DNA from: Sweltsa coloradensis | Taxonomy: Eukaryota; Arthropoda; Insecta; Plecoptera; Chloroperlidae | Length of the DNA stretch: 64,000 nucleotides | NCBI GenBank assembly: GCA_024449915.1 | Contig: JAMZAV010000814.1 | Span: 1-64,000 of the forward strand | Reading direction: 5' to 3' | Shown here: positions 1 to 12,888 of the stretch, piece by piece | Layout of the letters: each line of letters starts with the position of its first letter | Numbering within the stretch: the first letter of the stretch is position 1 | Program-made: the position numbers and the translations under genes | The notes under the pieces: model-generated | Database searches by the model: none | What the model was told of the DNA's origin: nothing | Seen by the model: only the letters and a program-made list of their open reading frames with translations

Positions 1-370
1 AAATTTTTGTGTTGTTTTTCCAAAAATCGAAGTGGGTTGTGCTAAAGTGTGCAAAAGTGTGCAAAATACGATATAAGTTTGCACATGAAATTCGTTATTT
101 TGAAAACCATTAACTTGCTCAGCCAAAATGAAGTTGTCGAAACTTTTTTGTGTTGCTTGTGACAAAATCAAAATTGGTTGTGCAAATTGTGCAAAACGAG
201 TGCAAAAATATGGCATTGGTTTTTACATGAAAATCCATTTTGGTTGTTCTAGCATTAACTTGGCTCAGCAAAATGAAGTTGCCGTAACTTATTTGTGTTG
301 CTTGTGCAAAAATCGAAGTTGGTTGTGCAAAATTGTGCAAAAAGTGTGCAAAATTCACAGCATATCGTAA
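1..370 (+). repeat. Tandem repeat, about 141-145 bp unit, cut by window start
   Basis: Units begin near 5, 146 and 291 and share TGTGTTGCTTGTG, GGTTGTGCAAA, TTAACTTG-CTCAGC and AAAATGAAGTTG. About 2.5 copies are seen. The small open frames on both strands here come from the repeat and are not taken as genes. Confidence 0.7.
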
Positions 371-1130
371 GTCATAATTTCATTGGTGGTTGAGCCAAGT
401 TAATGTACCCTTACCTCTGGTATAGCAAACGACAGGAACAAATTATTACAACTGGAAAAGATGAGATTTTTAAATAAATGTGTTTTGGTGGAGGTGCCGG
501 GTAAATGAAATTTTCTCACTGACGGTCAAGCTTCGCTCTCTGATCCACAGGGCCACCTAAATATTCTGTACTATTCTTGTTGAAGTGGAATGTCAACGTA
601 AACCGTATGTTAATCGGAGGTTTGTTCGGTTTTTATCGTGATCCGTGACACGAGCACATAAAGACGACTAGAAGAAAAATTATACATCCATCAATCCCTA
701 AAAATCATTTGCAGTAAGGCGTGTTGGACTTGAAGTTGAATTCAAATAAGCGCGATATGTTACATAGTCTCTCTTATATAATTGTGTATGACTCACATAT
801 ATAAAACAATCTTACCAAACAAAACGTGTATGTTAACTCCATACGAATGTCGTTAAACAAAAATCCACGCAGAAAAGCATATTAAAGAAGAAACACAATT
901 ATCAAAAATCTGGAAATACTACTGATAAAAGATGTCTTACCGTACGACTCCCCTAAATCTCGAATCAGTGGTTGATCGAACTCATCAAAACACAAACTTA
1001 GCCAAGTTCAATCCGGTGATGCCATCCTAGAAAATAAAAAAGTAAGATCATACATCACACACAAACATTTACACGTTTTAAAACATAATATTTTAAGCAG
1101 TTTAATAAGTTATTCGACAGTAGTTCTTAT
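371..1130. other. Noncoding stretch with one copy of the 17-bp motif
   Basis: AT-rich, no gene seen. It contains the TGGTGGAGGTGCCGGGT motif at 486-502, followed by CAAGCTTCGCTCTCTGATC and a GATCCGTGACACG stretch, which resemble the flanks of the copy at 31284. Confidence 0.4.
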
Positions 1131-1440
1131 TGAATGAGCGAAGCGAAGACTTCAATTTCACTTAGTTTTTTTTTTCACTTACGTTACCCCAAGAAAAATA
1201 GCTCGGGTGTTTTGTTTTAGTTTATTTTTGTTAGTTTTTGTGTCTGATTGTTCGCGCTCTACCGGGCAAACGGCATGCGATCGTGATGAAAATTGGACGG
1301 GACCTTACGATTTTTCCCCCGATTTTTAATACGATATTTTCGTGATATTTGGGCCGATTCTGACGTAATCATTGGACAGAAATATTAAAAAAGCTCATCC
1401 ATCAACGCGACTAAAAAAAGCGTTCGCGAAGCGGCCTAGT
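1131..1440 (+). mobile_element. Helentron-like non-autonomous element (short copy G1)
   Basis: Begins TTGAATGAGCGAAGCGAAGA and ends GCTCATCCATCAACGCGACT followed by AAAAAAAGCGTTCGCGAAGC. The GATGAGC / GCTCATC pair is terminal on the left and subterminal on the right, with a short CG-rich hairpin beyond it. It also carries CTCTACCGGGCAAACGGCAT, shared with the copies at 55529, 60459 and 61575. Class assignment is inferred. Confidence 0.55.
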
Positions 1441-2193
1441 TGTATAAAAAATAAACATTGTTAAGTGATACCGGTTGTATTGTCAGTGAAAACTAGAAAA
1501 ACTCAGGTATCTCGAGTAAGGAAACCAGTGATCTAGAATTTAATTGGTTGTTAAATGATCGTTCTTAGAAAAATAAGGATAACTTAAATAGGTCATATCA
1601 TCGTTTCACTCACTAACAAAAACGCCGACTTTAGGATTCACGTGGATTAAGAAGTCACATAACCCTTCTTAGTCTAAATCCTTGCTTTCATGTGGAAGAG
1701 CGAATGTTACAAGGCGAGCGATGATACGTTGAAAATAATCTCACCTTTGGCCGCATCGTTCGCTAGTAGCACTCTGATTGGTCTAGAACCTACTCGCTCT
1801 AATTCTCTCACCTGTTTGAAAACGAGACTTTATTAATCCTCTCCCACCTGAGTCAAGACACTCTTCTACTTCACCTGTTCAACACGGTACGATGGAGCGC
1901 CACCTGTCTCGTGTGACGGGGCTGAGCGAGCACTCGTTCCACCTCCACGCCACCAGCCGGCGCTGACAGCGGACACACCTAGAGCCTGTCTCAGTTGTCA
2001 GTCTTGTGTCGCTAAGAAGAGATGTTAATAAGCTCCCTTCACTCAAGCTCGTTGAGTGAGATTTACCCTCCAGTCTTAGCCATTACCTCCATCTCGAGAA
2101 TTTTGTTACGACTATAATTTGTGTCATAATTAAAACGAACAACTTGTTTTTACTAGTTTAATTTAGTATCTTATATTAAAGGCGCGCCAACAG
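1441..2193. other. Noncoding stretch with a GC-rich patch
   Basis: Mostly AT-rich. At 1885-1990 a GC-rich patch holds ATGGAGCGCCACCTGTCTCG and 17 more codons before TGA (1892-1966, 24 codons). It could be an exon scrap or chance. No splice chain could be built, so it is not called a gene. Confidence 0.25.
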
Positions 2194-3130
2194 CTAGATC
2201 ATTATGGGCCACTCTAGCCTAGGGGGGGGGGTGGAGAGGACAGACCCGTGCTGTACAGATCCAGTCACATGCAAGGTGAGGGCTAAGGTGTTTCCACATC
2301 GTGGCCAGAGCTCGTTACGACTTGTACAATTGATAGAGGAAGACCCTGGACCAATTATAGCCCGGGCTTTAAACGGGGTTTTAAGTACTTGAAATAGTAT
2401 TTCAGGTAAGCGTTGAAGTAAATCAGTGAGTGAGTAAAAGCTGTTTTTATACTTTAGTTGCAAAAGTATCAATAGCTAGCTAGCAGCAAGCAGTAGCTAA
2501 AGCGAATGGAAGAGATTAAATCCTCATTTAACTACTTCAAAACATTACCTTTTCATTTATCTGTACACCAAAATAACTAGTTAGAACTAGTAGACATCTA
2601 AATGGGACATTTTATCATCACGAGAAATATAAACGTATTTATAGTTCTATGAGTAGTAAATTTTGTTGTAATTATGTTGAAATAAAATACAGACAAAATA
2701 ACCGTGGTCACAAGAGAAGGAAGAGAAAGTGCTCTCTCTCTCTTTCTCTCTCTCTCTCTTTCTCCTGTATCGTGTTAAGGCGCACTTACAGACGTCTTAA
2801 TCCAAGAGTATCGACAGACTTCAAGAAATGCACGTAAAATGTGTACAAAACGCCATAATAAAAGTGTACCCACCACGAGGCTAGTAAATAACTTGCTCCT
2901 GGACAGATTGCCCCCAGCGAGTCCTCAGACTGGGTTAATAAGAGGGTCCTGGCGGCGTCTGGACCCTGTTCACTCCTCCCCCGGGAACATTCTTCGGTGG
3001 GGTCCTCGGGGAAATTACGCGACAGTCGACACCGTCTTCTCCTTGGAAGTCGAGCCGGGGATGTAGCATGTGTGCTTATAGGTTTAGAGGTGGAATGGAA
3101 AGTCATCCGAGAGTGTATGCGAAATGTAAG
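2194..3130. other. Unassigned stretch with GC-rich patches and a CT tract
   Basis: Two GC-rich islands (2200-2370 and 2870-3065) have short open frames on both strands but no recognisable protein. They may be decayed transposon pieces. A CTCTCT/CTTT microsatellite lies at 2732-2764. Confidence 0.25.
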
Positions 3131-3413
3131 CACCGGCGAAAACGGATGTTACTTTCTATAAACATGTCTACATTTCCATCCCTCCACCTCTCTGGATTGA
3201 ATTAAACAATCATGCAATATTCATAAATTCGATTTAAAAACGCTTAATTCGAGAATTGTTTGTTTTTTGTTTATGTTAATAGCCGAATTAAAAGTAATTG
3301 AAATTGTTGATACAATATAAGACATATTTTACTTTGAAAATGAGAGGTTTCTGCTTGAATTCTTTTTTATTGTATTGTCAGTACCTAGCTTGTATTGAAA
3401 ATAATAATTTTAT

Positions 3414-3870
3414 AAGGACTGGGCAAAGAAATCGATACTGCGATACGATATCGATAAATAAAGGCATATTTTGTACATTTATATTTCGACTCCACATCAA
3501 AATTACGAAATAAAAAAAAATAAAAAATAAATTTCAATTTTTTTGTTATAAACGTGAAACAAAATACTAGGGTATGAATTTTTGTAAAGCATAATCTTTA
3601 TTTGGATAATGTTGTAAATGTGAATGTTTATGGTGGAGGTGCCGGGTCATAAACACAAGTGTGAGAACATAAAAATAATTTTACACTCTTGTAATATCCT
3701 AACAATCCTTTTAGAGACACATTGTTAACAGTATGCCCACTCGTTCAATAAATTTTATTTTTATTTTCAAAACTTTTTTTTTAATTTTATGAAAATGTCG
3801 ATACATCTATATCGATCATTTCCGTATGATATCGATAATTGAATGATAATGTGTCATAGCCCAGCCCTAG
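3414..3870. mobile_element. hAT-like MITE candidate with imperfect GGGCTGGGC ends
   Basis: The left end reads AGGACTGGGCAAAGAAATCG with ATCGATA-rich sequence after it. The right end is ATCGATA-rich sequence followed by CATAGCCCAGCCCTAG. Ends of the CAGGGCTGGGC type with internal ATCGAT words are typical of some hAT-derived MITEs. No clear 8-bp target duplication is visible. It encloses a copy of the 17-bp motif at 3631. Confidence 0.4.
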
Positions 3871-5104
3871 TTTTTTTTATCATAAAATTGTAGTGATTCG
3901 AGTAATAATTTTGGGCTACCAAATGTCCGAGATTGCAACCATCGCTCTCAAAACAGTCTTAAATCCAGCACCAACCAAAGCCAACACCCCAAGGCTAGAA
4001 CCGCTCTATACAAACCCGGAGACTAATGGGTAAATCTCTCAGTAGCTGAGATCTACGTATATATCCTTTAGTCTGCGCCAATAGCGAATTTCACTTTCCG
4101 ATCTAAGAGGCTGACGCCGCCTTAGGGCTTTAAATCTTCAATGGATGTTGCGAGTTTTAGTCAGAAATCAAATATTCCAGGCGTAATTTACAAGGCAAAG
4201 TAGTGTGAGTGTTTACGTCAGATAAAGGCGGAGTTGTGAGTTAGGGAATACTGTGGTAACAATTTGGAAACTATATAGAAGTGAAGGGACTAATCATGTT
4301 TAGAATCTCGAGGCAACGCAATTAAAATAAAATCACATGTGTATAGTGAAATGCTGGTATTGTGCTTTTCAACGTGTATTTAAAATGCAGATTTTGTATT
4401 GAAATGCACTCGGTTTGCACTGAAATGTCATTGTTGTCAATTTTTACTTTAATAGCAACAGAAATATGTAAAACTGGTGTACATTGGTACCCATCAGTAA
4501 AGCAACTGATACTATTTGAATTGGTTCTAGATTTATAAGGTAAAACAATAGACAAAGTAAAGCATTTATTTTGTCTCACTTTGTAATGACTTGAGCTCTA
4601 AAACACACGACTCTAATTTTAATTAAACCGTGACATACTAATGTGACTGTCAGAATATTCTACATGATTACAGGCTGCAACAGAAAAACGTCAAGAAAGT
4701 TAACCCCTAACCATGTAGTTTCCTTCAAACAGACAGATCACGCACCGACAAACTGCCATACTCATTTATCTTACTAAATAAGGGTAAGTTTGTAAAAGAA
4801 TATAGTGCGTGACGAATTATATAAGCCCGTTTGGCAACCCCTGTTTAAAAGAGGGGTGGTTCATAACAAGGGGAGGAAAAGAGCATCAGCTACAAGTCAC
4901 TTCGTTCTCAAGAAACGAAGGAGATGGTTGTAAGGTTTTTGTGCTGTAACGTTATCAGAACTTCACTGTATCACAATGTAATATAAGTAGACCTACACGT
5001 GTGTAAGTAAGTATAAGTGTATATTTTAAATAAGCTAATATATTATTTCTTGTATAAACAAAGGTTACGCTTTATTTTTACGTTACTTTTTAACGAGAAC
5101 ATCT

Positions 5105-5855
5105 GGCCCCGATTCATGTACATTTTTATCCCGGTATAAGCCGAGTTAGGTGGTATAAGTGCGGTATAACTCCGAATCCAATTCATGAAGACTTATCCCG
5201 CCTCGCACGGGATAAGAAAATATGTAAACAGATGGCGGACATTTTAAATGTTGCGTCTATGATTAAAACGAGAAGAGTTGTCATAACTCTCATAAAACAA
5301 ATCAGAAACCGTCCCGGGCCTAGGCCCAGATGTAGAAAATTATTAATAATACAACAGTGTAGGCCTAAAGTTCGATTAGGCTATAGGACTAGATAAAATT
5401 TATACTAACATAACTTGTTTGACAAGCCCTTGGCCTCTCCTAGGCAACCTAGGCCTGCACGACCTTGTTTTGACACACATGCCGCACAAATAACTAGTTT
5501 TGATTACCAAAAGCCTCATGCAGATAAACAATGGTATGATAGTCCTAGGCTATTCCAAAATTTACGGCAATAATACGCCTTTTCTTTTCTTTTACTGATC
5601 TCACGCAATCTTCTGTCAATAAATAAAAATGTAAAACAAAAGATGGTGCAAATTTTTAGTGTTCTTTTGCAAATCTGCTGATTTACATGGCTGTGGAATG
5701 CAGTGGAAAAAACATTTGTTGTACTTGTTGTTGGATTGAAAATTTCTGATTGGATGAGAGTTGCTCAGACTTAACCAGGCCTTATCCTGCCATGTCCTGC
5801 ATTATACCGTCCTTATACCACTTATACCCGGGATAAATGTACATGAATCGGGGCC
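5105..5855. mobile_element. DNA transposon/MITE with long GGCCCCGATTCATGTACAT inverted ends
   Basis: Left end GGCCCCGATTCATGTACATT followed by TTATCCCGGTATAAG. The right end is the inverse (CTTATACCCGGGATAAATGT, ACATGAATCGGGGCC), about 35 bp with one or two gaps. CT flanks both sides and may be a 2-bp target duplication, as in ISL2EU/Harbinger-type elements. No transposase frame is present, so it is non-autonomous. Confidence 0.75.
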
Positions 5856-6587
5856 CTGGTCACTTAATTGTTTGGGTTAATTTTATCAAAGTGTTACGTT
5901 TAGAAAGTTATTTAATTTTTTGAATACTATTATTTCGCAATCATTTGTCAGCCTGAACTTTCACCGGAAGTTGACCTGTTACAATTCATTAAAACTTATA
6001 ACAATTTAGTGCAAGACTAACAAAACTTTGTTTCATAACCAGGGCCCCAATTTTTTCTTTACATTTTAAAGTAAGTATAAAAAGTGTATAAAAGTAAGTG
6101 CAGTTATTTTTAAATAACTTTATTAAAATGTTAAAGTTTTGATGTCAATTTTAAAGTTGCTTTATAGCCCAGTTAATTTTAACTTTTAATATGTTACTTT
6201 TTGGGTTAGCTAATAAAACCCAACACTGTTCTGATTTACCTAAGTGATAAATTATTGACATAACAGCGCTCGTCTTTTGACTAGGTATATTGTTATGCAT
6301 GTTCAACGACGATAACCAACGTTTTCCGCAAAGTTGGCACCGAGTTTGTCTATCGTGATTGCGTATAGAGATAAAGGCGTCGTCGGCGACGTCGCATGTC
6401 GGAAGCCCTGGTGGCGTCGCGACGTCTAAGACGAGTAGTATGACGGGACTCCCCCGTTGTGAGTAGTTCCGCAGAGAGCCGCTAAGGCGGGAGCGCTGAT
6501 GTCGCGGCTTACTCGCACAATACAGGTAGTGGAGTGTATACAAGAGGATAACGTCGTCTTTGTGGTGTGGGTACAAGGTGTGCGGCA

Positions 6588-7700
6588 AGTTTCTACATCG
6601 TGCGCGTGTGGAATTATTTATAACTAGATTCATTCCTAATTTGAACACGTTTTGAAGGAACTGAATTCATATTTATATACGTACATCGTCTGAAACAATT
6701 TCAAAATTGGTTGATCGCAAAAGACAAAACGTGTTTTACTGTATAATCAAATAGTAATTAAATAAAGTTAAATAAATAATTCTGGAAAAATAATAGCTAA
6801 ATTGCAAAAGCATTGGCACATTAAGCCAGGGCTCTGGGTTTGAGCCCAAGTCGAGGTACATTTTTACAACGTTTCTACATCTCGCATGTATAATTCATAA
6901 CTAGATGCATTCCTAAAAGTGTATTCATATTTTATACGCACATCGCCTGTACAAATTTCAAATTTGGTTAATCGAAATAGTCAAAACGAAGTACGATGTC
7001 GTAAAATGCAATTTATCCATCAAGATATTGAAAATAATTGTAAATAGCAGAAGCTTCACAAAATCACGATATAACAAATGGATTTTTGTCATAGTATCTA
7101 CATTTTGTGAGAGATCAGGCATTACAAAAATTTTGCTAGTGCAAAACACCACATTTATGCAATTTGTTGAGGAATTTTGATTTTGATTAGAAATCAATAT
7201 GTCAAAGTTAAATGATACTGTATTGTTGTAATTGTGTTTTTTTTATCTCAAAGGACATATTGTATTTTGATAAACGTTGTTTTTTCTGTATAAGAAAATA
7301 TTTATGAAATAATAGTTCGATACATAATTGTGAAAAAAGTAATAGGTACATTGCAAAGAAATCGGTACGTCGAGCCCGAGGACCCGAGTTTGAACCCTTG
7401 TATAGGGTTACATTATTGCGACGTTTTTACATCTCGTGTATAATTCATAACTAGATTCATTCTTTATTTTAAGAAGTCTTGTAGGAACTGTATTCATATG
7501 TACGCACATCGCATGTACCAATTTCAAAAGTTATTCGTCGCAATAGACAAAACAATGTGTTTTGTTGAGTAAGAAAAAAGTAATGAAATAGTTAAATAAA
7601 ATTAATAAAAGTGAAAAAAGTAACAGCTACATAACAAAAGTATCGGTACATTAAGCCAGAGTATTTGAGTTTCAAAGTCGAGGTGCACTGTTACTACAAT
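6588..7700. repeat. Degenerate tandem repeat, three to four units of roughly 280-500 bp
   Basis: Units share TATAATTCATAACTAGATTC, GTACGCACATCGCATGTACC, CAATTTCAAAA, GACAAAACG and a tRNA B-box-like GAGTTTGAACCC / GGGTTTGAGCCC, near 6610, 6895 and 7440. The middle unit carries extra sequence (about 6980-7350). The B-box-like word suggests descent from a tRNA-type SINE, which is inference. Confidence 0.55.
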
Positions 7701-8489
7701 TGCTACACACAACATTATCACAATTTCACGAACAATCTTTTCAGATCTAAAATGCACTTACAATACAGAAATTTAGCTTAGGGGTAATGCATCCGAACGG
7801 CAAGTGGAGACCGAGGCTTGATACCCAGCTGAGACGATTTTTTTTTTAAATTTCAGGATTCATTTTCATATAATTATTTCAATTATTTCTCAAACATAAA
7901 GAATGCATATTTACAACCGACGCCGCAACGAAATACCTCAAATAATAAACCATTAATGATGCGAAAATTGGTTTATACATAATAGTTTATTTCAGTCCAC
8001 CTCCTAAATGAATCCATCCGATTGATGTATTTTCACAGTTTATTGAGCATTGAATCTCCTTGTCACTTTATGAACACGTAGCATACTTGGCGAGCATTAA
8101 TCTTGGCACAATTCAGTGTAACCACACAACAAACGTGATTAATGTGCTAAACTGTCTAGCAGTAACCGCATTCCAAGTTACACCGAGCCCACTGCACAGT
8201 GTGCAACGAATGGCTTGTGTGCAATCCTACAATCGCGAAATGTGTGGGTGAATGGTAGGGTTTCGTTGGGGCCAGATCAATAAGTCTCAACGTAGGCAGA
8301 GGTTTCAATTGTAAATAATGCGACGTGTTTACGTCGCTCTCAATTAGCATGATCGGACGTGTTGAACGGTGGATGGGGTTGAGTGACATGGACATTCTAT
8401 GTGAAAAGTTCTAGTGCGAGGACCTAAAAGATTCAGATGAAATAAATGTCATTTCTAATTTCTTATAATTTATTATTACAACTAAGAAG

Positions 8490-9195
8490 CTTCGCTTATG
8501 CTTTTTCAGGCGCGTTTTTGGATGAGCGTAATTGGAGCATTCGCCAGGTCTTATGCAGATTTTCTGTTCATCTGTGAAAAAATCATTACTAAGTCGAAGA
8601 AATTTTTTAAAAATAAAAAAATCGTAATTTAAAAAAATGAAAAAAAAATCGTAAAGTTGCAATTTTATGAGAAATAATTTTTCGTTTGCGCTCAAATTTC
8701 ATACAAATATATAAATTCATAAAATTAAGATTCTGTGAAAATATCATTACAATCGAATAAAGCATGTACGTGTTATTTGTCGAAAAACTGGAAAAAAATC
8801 GTAAAATTGCGATTTTCACGAGAAATATTTTTTCGATTACGCTGAAATTTCACATGAATATATAAATTTATAAAGTTAAGATTCTGTGAAAAAATCATTG
8901 CAATCAAATAAAGCATGTAGGTGTTATAAGTCTAAGAATTGTTTAAAAAAATTGAAAAAATCGTAAAATTGCGATTTTCATAAGAAATAATTTTTTGATT
9001 GCGCTCAAAAACGTGGCAAATCTAAGTTCAGAGATTTCGAAGGCCATCATAAAATCTAATCGCAATTGGAGTATCGGTTTAGACGGAATCGTGTCAACAA
9101 ACAAACAATAATACAAACAGAAAAAAAGAAAGAAAAACATCCCGGATTTTTTTTCTCCAGTGTTGTAGAATGAAATCTTCGCTACGCTCATCCAA
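8490..9195 (-). mobile_element. Helentron-like non-autonomous element (copy F1)
   Basis: Carries TTGGATGAGCGTAATTGG near 8518 and ends CTTCGCTACGCTCATCCAA at 9195. Between them are three or four internal repeats of TTCTGTGAAAAAATCATTAC then ATAAAGCATGTAGGTGTTAT, and a late block AAAAACGTGGCAATTCTAAG. This is the most diverged of four long copies. Confidence 0.65.
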
Positions 9196-10349
9196 GAAAT
9201 ACGTCAAATACTCCAAATGTAACGAAGAACGTTTTAAAACTGCATACCCGTACGTTTTTATTTTTTGTTATTTCTTTTATCTTAATTTTATATTTTATTT
9301 TCTTACAACACTGACCTTCTAATTTGTTATTAAAAACTTGAGCCAAAGGAGTAACTAAATTGCTTTATTTCTGTGGCAAACATAATATCTTTCAAAACAT
9401 TGGATTTTACTATTGTGCCATAATCATTTACTTGCTTGAGTACAATCTCTGAATCTGCAGCCATACGGTGAAGTAAGAACTTGAAAAGTTGAATAACATT
9501 ATACAAAAGTCTGCCATTTAATGGGGTAAAAGCGTTTTCCCCTCTGGAGACAGTAAAATTCTACTTTTAAGGGTTAATATACCCGTTCCTCTATATAAAA
9601 CAGAAGTAGGCGCAAACTTATTACACTCACTCAGTAATGTACTGTACTAAAATGCAAAGGAAGTTTATGCATAACGCTAAATTTAAATAGTGATGTAATG
9701 AAGAAAAATAAGAAAATGTGATTGTATCATAATTTGAGGAAATTTAGTTTGAAGAAGAACGACAATATCAAAACTTACTACAGATGAAATGCATTCTAAA
9801 CCAGCTGACCTACATAAACGAGATAATTAACGACAATGATTTTCAACTCACTCGAGAATCATAATGATATAATAAGAGTTACGTATTTTGTAATGAAATA
9901 CGGTAGAGAAAAAACAAATAATGTTACAATTATTGTTTTCTTATAAGCTGCCGATGAACACAAACAGTAAAATGATTAATATATTTAGATATGAACACAA
10001 ATGATGTTTTCGGGTAATCCATGTAAATTAATATTAATTGAACGGTTTCAACGTTTCGGTCAGTTCTCCCTGCCAATTTTAAAGGACACAAAACATAAAA
10101 ATTTATAATCTATACTAAATACCACAAAACCAAAAAAAAATCTTCATAAAATACTCTGCGATTATATTGAAAAAGTATAGCTTAGAAAATGCATCAGTTA
10201 ATAAATCGACACGCATAAGCCTATTCGAAACTATCACGAGTTCGTATTTTATTGGTGAGGTGATTATGTCTGCATATTGTCTAGCTAGCAACTAAGAAAA
10301 TATGAGATTTGATTCTCGCATTCTAGAGTTGATTCGTCAAAGTAATATT
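9196..10349. other. AT-rich intergenic DNA
   Basis: Nothing convincing: no coding frame, no inverted ends and no clear repeat. Confidence 0.5.
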
Positions 10350-10606
10350 ATAAAAACAATTTTTCATGGGAAGCCTGCCCAGGGTGCAATTAATGCCCCT
10401 ATTCATCGTGTCTAATTAGATATTTTGGACTTAAGATCTTTGTAAAGGGATGTCCAAGGGCTGTTAAGAAGGACTCGATCCCTTGCATTCACATCAGGAA
10501 AACCTCGGAAAAACTTTAGTCAGTATTGCCGGTCTCGACGGGATTAGAAACCAGGACCTCCCGATTCAGAGTCGCGCGCTTGACGCTCGAGCCAACACTG
10601 TCGGTT
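10350..10606 (-). mobile_element. tRNA-derived SINE with target duplication (copy A)
   Basis: On the minus strand a tRNA-like head has an A-box-like TGGCTCGAGCGTCAAGCG and a B-box-like region, followed by a body and the conserved tail CTGGGCAGGCTTCCCATGAA. It is flanked by the direct repeat AAAGTAATATT (10339-10349 and 10607-10617), so the insertion is complete. Other copies lie at 16180, 41225, 43100 and 56490. Confidence 0.85.
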
Positions 10607-10617
10607 AAAGTAATATT

Positions 10618-12888
10618 GGTTCAACGTTGATAATAATTATTCCTATCACAAATCAAGATACATTTCACCTAAAACACCAAACCAAACGTGTTATTTAAGA
10701 CGGTCGATTTGCGCTTCGTAGCAGTTCACCCGTCACCCGCTCACAGCAGCACTTGACGATCTGTGACAACGAAATGCTAACAGAATCGTACGAAAATAGA
10801 ATAATTATAATTCAAATCATCCCTAACAGCAATGTGCATAGATAACGTATTGTGAGAATCAATATTGTTGCTTTGTTTGTATGTTTATTTTGCTAGTTGC
10901 ACGCCCTGGGGTTATTATGAATGTGTTTCAGTAGAGAGCCAAATAATATCAATAATTAACAGTGCAATTACTAGGGGATATTAATTACCTGCTTTAAATA
11001 TGCATATAATATAAATTGAAAATTAGAGATGGTGTAATTATATATCATACAGGAAATCCGGTCTTGTAACGAAGCACTGGCAAATTACAAAGTATATATA
11101 AATTTATGATTGTAATATAATATAATTATTTAAGACTAACTAGATGGCATTATTATCATTTATTTATCACAAAATGTAATATCAGCAAAAGGTGTTTAAA
11201 TTCTCCTTAATAGGTTAAACAAAATGAGAATCTGGGATTTGTAAAATATATAATATTTTGATTGTGTTGACATTTTAAACTGAGCAGATAAATGGTAAGT
11301 CTTATAACAAATTAATATTAATCCGTTACATAACACTAGTTTCATGGGGAAAGACTTTTTCACCATTATAACTTGTAATGTTTTCTTATGAGTACGTACA
11401 CATTTTATATATTTCCATAAAATTAGTTATTTGCAATACTTGATTATATATCTAACAGACCAATAAAATGTTGTATCCACCACTAGTGTTTGTTATGTGT
11501 AAAGACAAACGTTCTATCCAGTCTAGGTTTCGTATTTTCGTTTTACCAACCGAATTTAGTAATCACCATTAACCATTTCCAATCAATTACACGTTATTAA
11601 CAATCTATTCTGTTTCACCAGTGTACATAATAGAACGCGAAGCTTCATTTAGAAGTAATTTGTATTTGCTTTCATTACGTAGTAATTAGAAACTTCGTCA
11701 ACGCTTGACTACAACACGGATTTATTTATCAAGGATTAGTAGATTTATTTCCTTTTGGCCAATTTAACGAGGATGATAATGTTGTTTTTAATGAGAACAC
11801 GCTTTCAAATTACGAATGGTGATGGAAATAAATCTATTTATATACAGCAGACTGTGTATAAAATAGAATAACTGATAAAGGTAGCTCGAGAGATAAATGC
11901 GTCCGGGAAATTGACGAGTACCTTTGTAAAACAGTTTTTACAACTGAAACATATAGAGGTTATATAAATAAGTACAAACAACATGATTTTGCATTGATGA
12001 GAATGCTAAATATTGAACTATTTTAAACAGCCATTGGTCATTCTCTTCACAACCTTACCTCAATCCAAATACCTAAGTCACATTGGACAGGTGCCTGAGC
12101 TGGTTTCTTAAATGAGAGATTTTTTAAACGTAATTTTGGTAACAATCTGAAACCAATACCCTTTCAGGCTCGAATTAAATCTATGTAAATTAGGTAATTT
12201 TAAGCAAGCAATTCGAGTTTCGCATTATTTCTAAGAATTTTAGTATTTTTTCATATTTTAATGAATTTTGGGAAATTTTGGAATTTGAATAAATGCTTTA
12301 TTTTAAGTAAAAATTCAAATTTTAAGTACATTCCTAAAACTAGATTTTTCCTAGAATGTTTTGCATATTTTGAATTTTTCGTATCTCAAATAATAGTAAT
12401 ACTAAAGATTTATTACATTTCAAACCGTTTTTTCCCCATTTTTAACCTTTTTTCAGATTTGTATTTTGAATCTTCTCTAAAAAATTCATTTTTGGTCCTA
12501 TTGGAATGTGGAAAAAAATTAGTTATTGTTTACCAAAAACAAAATAAAAAAATTGGGTTAAATTGAATAAACTATTATTTACCCAGATAAAAATTGAAAA
12601 TTTTTATGGGTCCATATGGCGCCGTTGGGCCGGAAAGGTTACTAATATCGACGTTTTGCAACTCACTTCAAAGATTAGAACTCACATCATTGTGTACGAA
12701 GAAGTTCGAATTAGCATAGGAGCGCTACGCTTCGAGGCGAAAGTGCGTTCGTCCTTTTCGAACTACGCCTACATTTTTTCCACCGATCAAAATAATATTT
12801 TTATGAAGATTCGAAAAGATAATACCAATCCTCATACATGGCTTGTTTTACAAATTTTATCCTCGTTTGGTCACCCAATATTTCTAGC
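10618..12888. other. AT-rich intergenic DNA with one old dispersed repeat
   Basis: No gene is seen. About 12180-12560 is similar to about 17390-17740 in same-order blocks (GTATCTCA, TACATTTC, CAGATTTGTATTTTGAATCT against CAGATGTGTTATTTCAATCT), so it is a diverged dispersed repeat. The open frame at 12261-12566 reflects low-complexity T/A sequence. Confidence 0.4.

Noticed and set aside
2786..3133. 115-codon minus-strand frame and overlapping 75-codon plus frame
   Set aside because: Both strands are open over the same GC-rich patch and neither resembles a known protein or has splice support.
6151..6648. 165-codon minus-strand frame over a CpG-rich patch
   Set aside because: No recognisable domain, composition changes midway, and it overlaps the start of a tandem repeat; kept only as unexplained GC-rich DNA.
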